DNA from: Lingula anatina
Lineage: Eukaryota > Brachiopoda > Lingulata > Lingulida > Lingulidae
Assembly (NCBI RefSeq): GCF_001039355.2
Contig: NW_019773959.1
Span: 399,196-463,195 of the forward strand
Direction of reading: 5' to 3'
DNA: 64,000 nucleotides
The notes beneath the pieces are model-generated. The model saw nothing but the letters and a program-made list of their open reading frames with translations, ran no database searches and was not told the DNA's origin. The position numbers were made by a program, and so were the translations under genes. Below are positions 24,401 through 36,500 of the stretch, piece by piece. The stretch's first letter is position 1. Each line of letters begins with the position of its first letter.

Positions 24401-27400
24401 AAAATAAGATGAAAGCATCAAACTGAAAATGAAGTGTTTGGCAAAGTTTAAGTTGTTAGGATTACTTTACAGAATAGGGGATAATCCTCAAAGGGAGAGA
24501 CAGACATTCCAATCAATACAGTATTTACTGCCCATAATCAAGGGAAATGAGCTTTTCTTTTTCTCCTTTCATTTAACATTGAATTTTTTGCTGACTAATT
24601 GTTTTGGGATCTTGAGGGGGTGGTGGAAGGGGCGAGGAGGAAAAAGAAATAATGTGTTCTTGATTGATTTGAAACATGTTGAAAGTGTTTTCTTTATTAC
24701 TTTATCTGTCTGTCCATGAATAGCTTAGAAATAAGCTGCTGGTGTATTCAAAGGAGACAAACATTTTGAAAATTCACTTTTCCTGCACTGATAGAAAAAA
24801 TGGGCATTTTTATTAATTTGAAGACAACCCTCCTGCAGAGCACAGAAATGGCAAATTGATAATATGCTGCGAATGGCAGAATGCTAAATTAAATCAAATG
24901 AGGCTCATAGGAGGAATTTATTGACAAGATTTCACTTTTATTGCGTAGGTGTTTGTGACGGTCAATCCTGAAGAGCGTACTGAACTTCAGAGAAGGGTAA
25001 GTAGAGATTGAAGAAGTTCGATTTCTCAATAATCAATTTCCCAAGAGAGATTAATTCAGAATACTGTCATTTTCTAATGGACTTAATGAGTTTATTACTT
25101 GAGGCTGCGATTCAGAAAGTGAGTGGGTGAAAGGGCCCATTTAAGTACACAGAAAATGTATTTCTGACCAAAAATATTGAAAAGTTATTTGTGAAAAAAT
25201 TGATCGAAAAAATTCTTATGACAAGAGCTTATCATATTATGTTTCATCTCTTACTAGAAAATGTTTACTTAATATCATAAAAAAGTGGTGAAAAGTGATT
25301 GCTAATTGTTTTTAGTCTTCATGTTATTTGATTTAAAACATGACATTTCTGATAAAACAACTTATCTGTGTGGAATGTTTTTTTCAGTATTGATTAACAG
25401 TGGTTGGTTTTTGTCTGTCCAGGTGTTTGTATTACGTAAGCAAGCCACCCACAGGATTCCACAGCTGGGGTTTAGGTTCTACATATGCAGTCTGTCCACA
25501 GCCACCATAGTCTATAAGGTAAGTATTTTATCTAGAATAAATGGGCGAATAGTTAATTTCACAGTATCTTTCATACTCTTCTAAAATAATAACTGGGGTA
25601 AAAAAAAAGATTATCAATTATCTTAGCTAATTAGTATCGCAGTGAAAAATGAGGATTGTAATTACAGAAGCTGAAATATGAGGGTATATAATTTGAATAT
25701 AAAATTCTAGGAGGAAAAATGGTTCCCAGGTTTCCCCTGGAGGTTTTGGATGATTTCACACCCAGATTAAAGCAAAACAGCAAAGTGTGTTATCTTGACA
25801 AGGCTTGCCATATCATATATTGATTTGCAAGAAGATTGCTTCCTTTCATTCACAGCCATGCGCTATGTAGGTGTATATTAGGATAACAAGGTTTTAAAGG
25901 CAGACTAAATTGATTTCTTTGACGCACAAGCTGAAAGCAAAAGAAAAAACAATAGTTCATGTAGGTGGATCAAAAATTGTAAATGCCATCTCACTACTGA
26001 GATTCATGCTCATGGAAATTAAAGTGGAATGCAACCAATATAGGGGTTCCTGGAACATTTGGTTTATCAAACTACAGCTTCAATCTAGATGGGATAGTAA
26101 ACATCATAGTTATTCATAGGTACACGCTTCCTGTGTCCCTAATAAAGATCTTTTATGGTTGGAAGTTAATCAGTAGAAAAATCAATAGACTATGTTACAG
26201 ATTTATGTAGTATGTAAATGCCTAGGAAGCAATCATGCCACTTTTTAGAGATGTGGATGCTTATGTTTCTATCTTTATATTAAAGGGATAATAACTGTTC
26301 GTTTTGGCCAAAAATGAATTTTTCTGGAGTAAACAACAATTTTCCCATACTTACCAATGCTATAACTGCCATTTTTGTGGTAAAACAGAATATATTATAT
26401 TTCTGTGAGTTGTTTACAATGTTTTTATTGTGAAATATACATCTCATACGAAGAGTTTCAGATCAATAGACTGTCCCTTTCAGATCATGGAAAGGTCACT
26501 GTCACATGCTTCACTAGTGATTTTGGTGATATTAATCTTTGGATAAAATTAATTGTGCCTATGAACTTTGCTTTTTGTTTTTCCTAGGGCTTGTTTACAT
26601 CCAGACAGATCTGGCATTACTATAAGGACTTAAGTGATCCTGACTTCAAGACTCATGTGGCCTTGGTGCACAGTCGATTTTCAACTAACACGTTTCCCTC
26701 CTGGGAGAGAGCACACCCACAGAGGTAATGATCTCAACTAACACATTTCACATCCATGGAAGTTGGCATCTCAACTAACACATTTCTTTTTCTTAGAAAA
26801 TATCTTAAGTGATATAATCTGATTGGTTATGTTTACCACCTGTGAAAATATTTAACTGGAATGTAATTGAGCTAAAGAATATGTGAGATATATGGTTTTA
26901 ATTTTGTAAATATTTGCCATGTAGAAATATGGTTGTTTAAATGTAAAAATTTCTTTTTTCTATGAAAACCTACATCTTCCTCTATATGTAGATATCTGGC
27001 TCACAATGGGGAGATAAACACCCTACGTGGCAACATCAACTTGATGAAGGCTCGTGAAGGGGTAATGAAGAGCTCCACGTTTGGCGATGACTTGCAGAAG
27101 TTGTACCCTGTGGTTGAGAAGAATTTATCAGACTCTGGAATGTTTGATAATGTGTTGGAGTTCCTGTGTGCTGCAGGGGGCAGAGAGCTACCAGAGGTAT
27201 GGAAGATGTCATAAGGTTATATTGTAAGAAATCTGAAGAAAAAATATTTTTGAAACTTCTGAATTAGCAGTTATGGACAGCAAAAAATTTATAGGTACTA
27301 GTATGCCCAACTTAATGGTCCCACAGTACATTCATTGAGAAATAACCTAGGAGCGAGAGTTAATTTTAACACTTAAACTTAATTATATATTATTTACTTA

Positions 27401-27555
27401 AAAGTCAGCAGTCTGAAGGATTTCATCAAAAACACTCTTTTAGGCCATCATGAACATGGTCCCCGAAGCCTGGCAGAACGACAAGACCATGCCAGAACTG
27501 AAAAAGAACTACTATCACTACTGTGCATTTGGAATGGAGCCATGGGATGGACCAG
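18403..27555 (+). CDS. GOGAT: GOGAT segment 1: glutaminase (class II amidotransferase) domain, coding exons 1-9
   Basis: Exons 18403-18528, 19887-20017, 20525-20651, 21551-21631, 24949-24996, 25423-25518, 26588-26724, 26992-27196 and 27444-27555. Exon 1 carries the DSCGVGF motif; removing residues 1-26 would expose Cys27 as the catalytic N-terminal nucleophile. Exon 2 holds [17 protein letters not shown]. Exon 7 holds [17 protein letters not shown] and exon 8 holds [12 protein letters not shown], both hallmark GOGAT glutaminase motifs that position glutamine. The domain hydrolyses glutamine, and the ammonia passes through an internal tunnel to the FMN site. Exon 5 is only 48 nt. Confidence 0.95.
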
Positions 27556-30500
27556 GTATGGCTGTGACTTGCAGTTATTGATAAGAAATGGAATCACTTC
27601 TTGTAAAATTCAGTTTATAATATACATTGTTTACTTCTCTTCTGTAACATTATTTAAGTTGCTTATTTACTGATTAAAAACTTAGTCATGGCCTAGGAAA
27701 ATAGAATTTAAGAGTTGGTGGGTATTATTTACAGCATTTTTCCCTGTATGTAAGAAGCTAGGCATTTTTGTTACTTGGTTGATCTACTTGTGATAAGATA
27801 CAGAACAGCAGTCCCTCAGTAAGCATATTATATTTGTAGCCCTTCTTGCCTTCTGTGATGGGCGTTATGTTGGGGCCATCTTGGATAGGAATGGCCTCCG
27901 ACCGTCTAGATTCTATGTTACCAGTGATAATCATCTTATCATGGCCAGTGAGGTGGGAGTGACTGACTTCACACCCCCTAATATTAAACAGAAGGTATGA
28001 ACTGATGTAAAGCTAATAATATTTTGTAGAAGTTCCATGCATGATTTAAAATTGTACTTTAAGGCACATTTAGATATAGTGATTGTTATCTGGATAATTT
28101 TACACTACCTAGTTTTGAAGTTTATAACATTCATATTTTTTGTTTGTTCATTCAACTCACTTTATTTACCTTCATCATATGGTGGCAAGGAAAAGAAAAA
28201 AAATATGGTGAAATGGTTTGGAAATTCATTTGATCTTTAGACAATTTACAAGTTCATTGGCATGTTTCAGGGCCGTTTGAAACCAGGCCGCATGTTGCTG
28301 GTTGACACAGAGGAGAAACAGTTTCTGCAAGATGATGTCATCAAGAATAAACTTGCCACACTCCGGCCACATGGGGAATGGTTGAAAGAGGTACAGTTTT
28401 TATTGTTTTAATTAATATTCTTTTGTTAAATTATGATTGATTTTTCTAAAATCATCAGAGATACACTGTAGGTTGCCTTGCATATAAGATGTTTTGTCAC
28501 ACAAGTGATGTTAAGACGATGTAAAGTAGCAAAGTATGGCAGCTGTTGAAGGTGTAGATTAACTGCATGGTGCTCTTTCCCGTAAAAATATACAACAGCC
28601 TTATGTAGCAAGTGTATCACATGTTTTCCAGATCATCACCATGGCAGATCTTTTTGAAGCCTATGATGATGAAAAACTTCACAACTCGGAGCACATCCTG
28701 GGTGTGAATGATGTGGATAACATGGTGAACGGCATCACTGAGAATGGCATGCCAGGAGTGAGTGGCAGTGTGGTGGAGGAGGACCGGAGACTGCCGTTGT
28801 TTGGGTACACTGTTGAGACACTGAACTTCTTGGTGTTGCCCATGGTCAAAGCTAGGTGAGAAAGAGAGAGGATGACGGTTTGATTTTGTTATCAAAGATA
28901 GCGATGTGTCTTGCCAACAGACTGCTGCATGGGATGACTTGATATTGCTACATTGTTGTAACCGACAACACTTTTTTCTTTGTGTGAAATTATATTATGT
29001 CATATTATGTACATTGAATTAGTAAACGATATGTTACAAACGTAGTTACAACAAATGATTCTTGATTGCTTCTTCATTATACAAACAGTATTGCAAAAAT
29101 ACAAGGCATGATATTGTTCAGAAGACAGCAGCAGCTAATGTTTCATTGTTACACTGGACAATACCTCTTTCATACCGTCAACTCACATTTCAGCAGACAT
29201 TTAAATTGTTGAGAAGGAAGAAAGAAAAAAATTTGCATAGGTTATTTAACCTCTAAGACAGATGAAAGTGGGTTTCATTATCAGTTCCATTTTACCCGTT
29301 CTTTAAAAATTAATATTGTGATTGTATAATTCTGCCTAAAGATTTTTGTTGATTCTTTTCCAGGAAGGAAGCCCTGGGGTCTATGGGAAATGATGCCCCC
29401 CTGGCCTGTATCTCTGAGTTCAATCCTCTGATGTTTGATTATTTCAAGCAGCTGTTTGCACAGGTCACCAACCCTCCCATTGATCCTTTCAGAGAGAAAG
29501 TTGTGATGTCTCTGGTAAGTAACATTCCATAATGTAAGATATATGAAAAGCAATAATGCAAGTCTAGATGAGATTCAGTCATTTTGTGAATATGTTTTTA
29601 GGCAGTGTATTGATACACATATGACATGGCTTTAGGTTTCTACAATAAATAAATTTTGATTCCTACTCTGTTTGCCTTCATTTATTTCATATTAAAAAAC
29701 GTATTATAAGTGCAGCAGTCAACAGCACTCAAATTTAAAGTAATAAAAGTATATGTGTAATATNGAAACATGGGTCTAACATACAGCTTCAATAGGCAAC
29801 GCAGTCTGTTTGGTAAATTTTTTTGGCAATTTAACAGTTTTTTGTGAAAATTTAATTTTTCACTTATTTGCATCTTTATTTTCTGTTCTTTGTCTGTACA
29901 TTTGACAGCTTTGCTGCCTTGTTTAAATTTTTCCCCCTATTTTTCTATTTTCTGAAGGTCCGTTATAACTTGACGCCCTGTATTATTTAAGTTGCTTAGT
30001 TACTGATTAAAAACTTAAGTCATGGCCTAGGAAAATAGAATTTAAAAAATGTGGATATCATTTACAGAATTTTTCCCTGTATGTAAGAAGCTAGGCATTT
30101 TTGTTACATTGTTGATGTACATGTAATAAGATACAGAACAGCAGTCCCAGTAAGCATATTATTTTTGTAGCCCTTCTTGCCTTCTGCGATGGGCGTTATG
30201 TTGGGGCCATCTTGGATAGGAATGGCCTCCGACCCTCTAGATTCTATGTTACCAGTGATAACCATCTTATCATGGCCAGTGAGGTGGGAGTGACTGACTT
30301 CACACCCCCTAATATTAAACAGAAGGTATGAACTGATGTAAAGCTAATAATGTTTTGTAGAAGTTCCATGAATGATTTAAAATCGTACTTTAAGGCACAT
30401 TTAGATGTAGTGATTGTTATCTGGATAATTTTACACTACCTAGTTTTGAAGGTTATAACATTTATATTTTTCGTTTGTTCATTCAACTCACTTATTTTAC

Positions 30501-33500
30501 CTTCATCATATGGTGGCAAGGAAAAGAAAAAATAAAGTTGAAATGTTTTGGTAATTCATTATATCTTTAGATAATTTGCAAGTTCATTGGCATGTTTCAG
30601 GGCCGTTTGAAACCAGGCCGCATGTTGCTGGTTGACACAGAGGAGAAACAGTTTCTGCAAGATGATGTCATCAAGAATAAACTTGCCACACTGCGGCCAC
30701 ATGGGGAATGGTTGAAAGAGGTACAGTTTTTATTGTTTTAATTAATATATTTTTTTGTTAAATTATGATTGATTTTTCTAAAATCATCAGAGATACACTG
30801 TAAGCTGCCTTGCATATCAGATGTTTTGTCACGCAAGTGATGATAAGACGATGTAAATTAGCAAAGTATGGCAGCTGTTGAAGGTGTAGATTAACTGCAT
30901 GGTGCTCTTTCCTGTAAAAATATACAACAGCCTTATGTAGCAAGTGTATCACATGTTTTCCAGATCATCACCATGGCAGATCTTTTTGAAGCCTACGATG
31001 ATGAAAAACTCCACAACTCGGAGCACATCCTGGGTGTGAATGATGTGGATAACATGGTGAACGGCATCACTGAGAATGGCATGCCAGGAGTGAGTGGCAG
31101 TGTGGTGGAGGAGGACAGGAGACTGCCGTTGTTTGGGTACACTGTTGAGACACTGAACTTCTTGGTGTTGCCCATGGTCAAAGCTAGGTGAGAAAGAGAG
31201 AGGATGACGGTTTGATTTTGTTATCAAAGATAGCGATGTGTCTTGCCAACAGACTGCTGCATGGGATGACTTGATATTGCCACATTGTTGTAACCGACAC
31301 TTTTTTCTTTGTGTGAAATTATATTATGTCATATTATGTACATTGAATTAGTAAACAATATGTTACAAACGTAGTTACAACAAATGATTCTTGATTGCTT
31401 CTTCATTATACAAACAGTATTGCAAAAATACAAGGCATGATATTGTTCAGAAGACAGCAGCAGCTAATGTTTCATTGTTACACTGGACAATACCTCTTTC
31501 ATACCGTCAACTCGCATTTCAGCAGACATTTAAATTGTTGAGAAGGAAGAAAGAAAAAAATTTGCACGGGTTTTTTAACCTCTAAGACAGATGAAAGTGG
31601 ATTTCATTATCAGTTCCATTTTACCCGTTCTTTAAAAATTAATATTGTGATTGTATAATTCTGCCTAAAGATTTTTGTTGATTCTTTTCCAGGAAGGAAG
31701 CCCTGGGGTCTATGGGAAATGATGCCCCCCTGGCCTGTATCTCTGAGTTCAATCCTCTGATGTTTGATTATTTCAAGCAGCTGTTTGCACAGGTCACCAA
31801 CCCTCCCATTGATCCTTTCAGAGAGAAAGTTGTGATGTCTCTGGTAAGTAACATTCCATGATGTAAGATATATGAAAAGCAATAATGCAAGTCTAGATGA
31901 GATTCAGTCATTTTGTGAATATGTTTTTAGGCAGTGTATTGATACACATATGACATGGCTTTAGGTTTCTACAATAAATAAATTTTGATTCCTACTCTGT
32001 TTGCCTTCATTTATTTCATATTAAAAAACGTATTATAAGTGCAGCAGTCAACAGCACTCAAATTTAAAGTAATAAAAGTATATTTGTAAAATGTACAAAT
32101 AAATATATTTGTAATACTCATGAAAAAATTCTTTTATGATGCTCAAAATGTATTACTACAACAGCTCTCACTAGTCTGATCTACATCTCACGTTCACTTT
32201 CCAGGCATGTCCAGTCGGTCCTGAACAGAATATTCTAGAACCCAACCGTCTGCAGTGCCAGCGCCTATGGCTAGATCAGCCATTGCTGTCCCTCATTGAT
32301 TGTGATGTCATCAAGGGAATAAATTACAAAGGATGGAAAGTAAGAACACCATATCCATAATTATATCTATCGTGTTGTTCAGGTATATTTCTAAATAGGC
32401 ACTTGTTCCACTGTTGCTAAAGAAAGCAGAGCTTCGGTTCATAAGAATTTGCACATTCAGCTAAAGCGGCTGATAGACCTGTTGGAACATTATGCAATTA
32501 TATACATTAATGTTTCATTTCAAGTGTTTAGAAGCAACATGTTTAGCCACAAAGCATAGTTATGATGTGTTATGTACATCTCAGTTTGATGATTGTCTTT
32601 TCCTTATTTACCCCAGGCCAAAGTGCTGAACATGGTGTTTCCTGTGGCGTTTGGAGACAAGGGTCTGGTACCAGCCTTGGACAGGTTGTGTGCCGAGGCA
32701 GCAGAGGCGGCCATTGAGGGATATCAGCTGATTGTGCTGTCAGATCGCAAAGTGGACAGAAACCATGTGAACATCAGGTACGTATGTGTTTCTTTCAAAC
32801 TGTGTTTCATATTGTTTTAAGTTATTGATGCTTTTTGTGGCCTAGGAATATCAGCAAAAAGATTGAGGTTGAATATAATCAAAAATGCAGGTATAAGATG
32901 CAGCATGATGTCATATTCATGTATATCAGTGTATATATATCCTATATTTTTCAGCTCATTGTTGGCCATTGGAGCAGTGCACCACTACCTGATAGATCAT
33001 AAACTCAGGATGAAAGTTGGGCTCATTCTTGAAACTGGAGAGGCAAGGTAAAGATTTGTTTGTAACTTATTTGTCAGGAAAAAATTGAAATTTTAAATTA
33101 GGGTAATTTCATTTGGGATAGTTGATATTAGCTATAAATGTTCTGTATTCTGCAATTTTGATTTTTTTTCATAGAAAATTAACATTTCTTCTGCATCTTT
33201 CTTGCCTATGGCTCAGCTAGTTGCAGTCTCTCCCTGTCTGCTTCTACAATGTAGGTAGCTTTGGAACAAAGAATGCTAAAATATTGAATTAAATAAGCTG
33301 CATAGTCTATATTAATTTCTCTGTATTTGAAATTTGATGTACCTTTTCAGAGAAGTCCATCATTTCTGTACGCTTCTTGCCTATGGTGCAGATGCAATAT
33401 GCCCTTACCTCGTCCTCGAGTCCCTAGGAAGGTTGCGAGACCAAGGTCTTATGGAGCCCCCACTGTCAGACATTGAGATATTTGACAACTACATGGCGGC

Positions 33501-36500
33501 TACAGCTCGTGGCATATCAAAAGTGATGGCTAAGATGGGGATATCTACACTGCATAGCTACAAGGTGAGATTGGCTGATTACCCTTGTTTTTTTTTATAA
33601 ATAGTTATTGATAAGTTTATAAAAGATGAAATATAATAGTTTATGTTTGGAAGTGAAATTAAACTGTTTTTTCTGTTTGCAGCTGTGAAATTGAAGTATT
33701 TATACCTACTAAAAATTCTTGTTTTGTGATGCAGAGTATTTAAAAAATATCTACTTTCAACCTTATTTATTGATAAGATTTCAATAATTGTTTGTTAAAT
33801 ACATTCGCATATTTGTTCCAGGGTGCCCAGATCTTTGAAGCAGTGGGTCTGCATGAGGAGGTTATCAAGAAATGCTTCGAGGGTACTGCCTCCAGGATAG
33901 GGGGAGCCACCTTCAGGGTGTTGGCCCAAGAGGTTTGGTTGTTTTCATGTAGCAGAAGTTTGTTCTACATTAATATAAAAACAATACTTAATGAGATGAT
34001 ATTACATCACTGACATCTTGCACAACTGTACAAGTAAAATATTCATTTGTTGTCACCTGATGATTTTGATCTCATGCTCTAGGTACTGAACAGACATGCA
34101 TATGCCTACAGCAGGAAGGAAGGCGACAATTTCATCATCACCAACCCAGGTTTTTATCACTGGAGACAGGGAGGAGAAAAACATATGAATGATCCCACCA
34201 CCATTGCTAACCTACAGGTAGGTGATCGAATCAATTTAGTTTGATGATTGTTCTTCAAAATTTTTCATTTGAATAATGCCATAGTGTGTTAGTTACTGTG
34301 GTTATGTTTTTTTCAACCACATGTTAACATGCAACTAGGTATTTTTCAGAAGTACAAAACAGAGCTATAAAATTTATGGTCAAGACAAAAACGCTTGCCA
34401 CCTAGCACTATTTGGATAACAGTAAATGGTATTTTTGTGGTGTCTATAATTAATTAGGAAATAGGACCACATTTTACTTGAATAGGATATCAACATTTTC
34501 TCTGTGAAAATTCAGGATGCAGCTCGTAACAATAACAAGTCTGCCTACAGCAAGTTTGTAGAGTCGGCCACTGAGTCCACCAGGTGGTGCACCCTGAGAG
34601 GACAGTTGGACATGAGAGTGTCCAAGCAGCAGGTGGACATCAGTGAGGTGGAGCCAGCGGCCAATATTGTCAAGAGATTTGTCACAGGTAGGCATTATAT
34701 CTATTAAACTGTCTTCAACAATATCACTGCACTCAAGTGTATTTATGTGACTATATTTTTATGTTAATGTCAATGATAAATTAATTTTGAAAGGCTGGTT
34801 CATATGTATTGATGATTTGGAGTGATGTAGATATTCCTAGTGCTCTGAATTTTGTCTCCCTAAGATAATACTCACCAATCTGTTAAATGACATGAATAAC
34901 CCCACATTATCTAGATAATTTTATTTTATGTAGTAAATAATGCACTGTCCATGCGCCCGATATCACGAGGGCTCGCGCTGGCGCTCGGCATGCTATCGTG
35001 TATATTGTGCGAGGGGGTAACAGTGCATTATTTGTCATACATACAAAGGGAAATCGTGCGTGTTCCCCACCCAAACCCCCTAACTTTGAATAGAACACGC
35101 TGATATCACCGCGCATGGGGTCATATCAAAGAATGGACTTTCCCCACGTTTACTGCCTAATTGCGGTCACCGTCCAATCATTTTCATTTGTGTGAATGGT
35201 TTGTGGTTGCGTGTGTATTGACAGGGACATGGGTCAGTGGTTTTCTGTGAGTAGTTGGCTGATTTCCTGCCCATCTTTCGCACGTGGCAGTCACTCCGTC
35301 TCATTCATTGTATCGGTCCCTGCAATCCTTTTGTTTTGATATCGGCCCAGTGGTATGTATTGGGAAAAATCATCCATCCTGTATTCCAGGTGCAATGAGT
35401 TTTGGTAGTATCTCTCTGGAGGCCCACAGCACGCTTGCTATTGCCATGAACCGTCTGGGTGGCAAATCCAACACAGGAGAGGGAGGGGAGAGCCCTGAGA
35501 GATACCTCAATGAAGACCCCCAAAATAATACCAGATCAGCCATCAAACAGGTAGACTAGTCTGTTTTGTTTTACTTCTCTATGTCAGGTATGATATGAAT
35601 TTTTTTGTGAATGGTTTTGTGTGATTGCTTATTGATTTCTTTTTATTTAAGAAGTGATCTTTGAAGTTTAGACACTCTTGCTTGGAGTGATTGTAGAACT
35701 TGCGTGCTTTCAACATCTGCTTTTCTTGCCGTAAAAATCACAAATCACAAGTATATTTGTAAGGCAGGGTTTGTGTAACAATTTCAGAAACTTTATGGAA
35801 ACATATTGCTGGGATAGATTTCTTGAGATGTATTTTGTTTAAATATTGTTGGATGTTGTACAACATTTTCATTTGATTTGATTTAATTTTATTTCATTTC
35901 AAACCATCCACAAAATGGCATAAAGCCAAAACTAGCCATGCAACACTGTCTTTATAACATAGAGGATCATATAGATGATTAAACATTAATGAACTTGAGC
36001 TTTATTAAGATACTTTTCTCATTTTAAAAAGATTGATTTATTTCTGTGCATTTTGAAATGAATGGCTTATCAAATCTGTAAAGTAAAAATAATATATTTT
36101 CGAAATTACTGTCACTGATTATGAGTCAAACACTAACTCCTCAAGAATATGAGTAAAGTCAACCAACAAACATTTGAACAGTATATTTCAGAGAAAGAAT
36201 ATAATCCATCAGTTATTTGCTGCTAGCACCATGTCTTTTTTCAACTGTACAGAAATAGAAATCAAAATAAGTCAGTAGCAATAGCAATTTTACCAAGTGC
36301 AAAATGACTTGTCACTTTTTTAAATGAAAATACTAATTTTTTGAGGTCGATTGTTGTTGTTTGTTGGACCATGCTTTGTCTTGACCTCTATCTGATCGTC
36401 AGGTGGAAGGAAAGTACGGAAACAGAAGGGCAACGTGCAGGCACAGACAGGGGACAATCGCTCTCTCTCTTGCTGCCTAGGTGGGAGTGAGTTGAGTGGA

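Larger units (their letters stand above)
27651..32092 (+). repeat. Tandem duplication of about 2.1 kb inside GOGAT, with an N at 29764
   Basis: Unit A spans 27651-29763 and unit B about 29984-32092, offset by about 2330 bases. Both cover four exons, their introns and about 250 bases after exon 13. Introns differ by small indels and substitutions, an estimated few percent. Unit A stops at the single N (29764). About 219 unrelated bases (29765-29983) then precede unit B. The pattern fits two haplotypes joined in series rather than a genuine duplication. Confidence 0.92.

Noticed and set aside
26283-26486. Possible fold-back element (AAAGGGATA ... TGTCCCTTT with internal GTAAACAAC / GTTGTTTAC)
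   Set aside because: End similarity is only about 7-8 bases and inner arms about 10; not strong enough to call an element by eye.
28426-28895. Minus-strand frames repeated at 30758-31227
   Set aside because: They are antisense shadows of GOGAT exon 12 and its intron, doubled only because the whole segment is duplicated.
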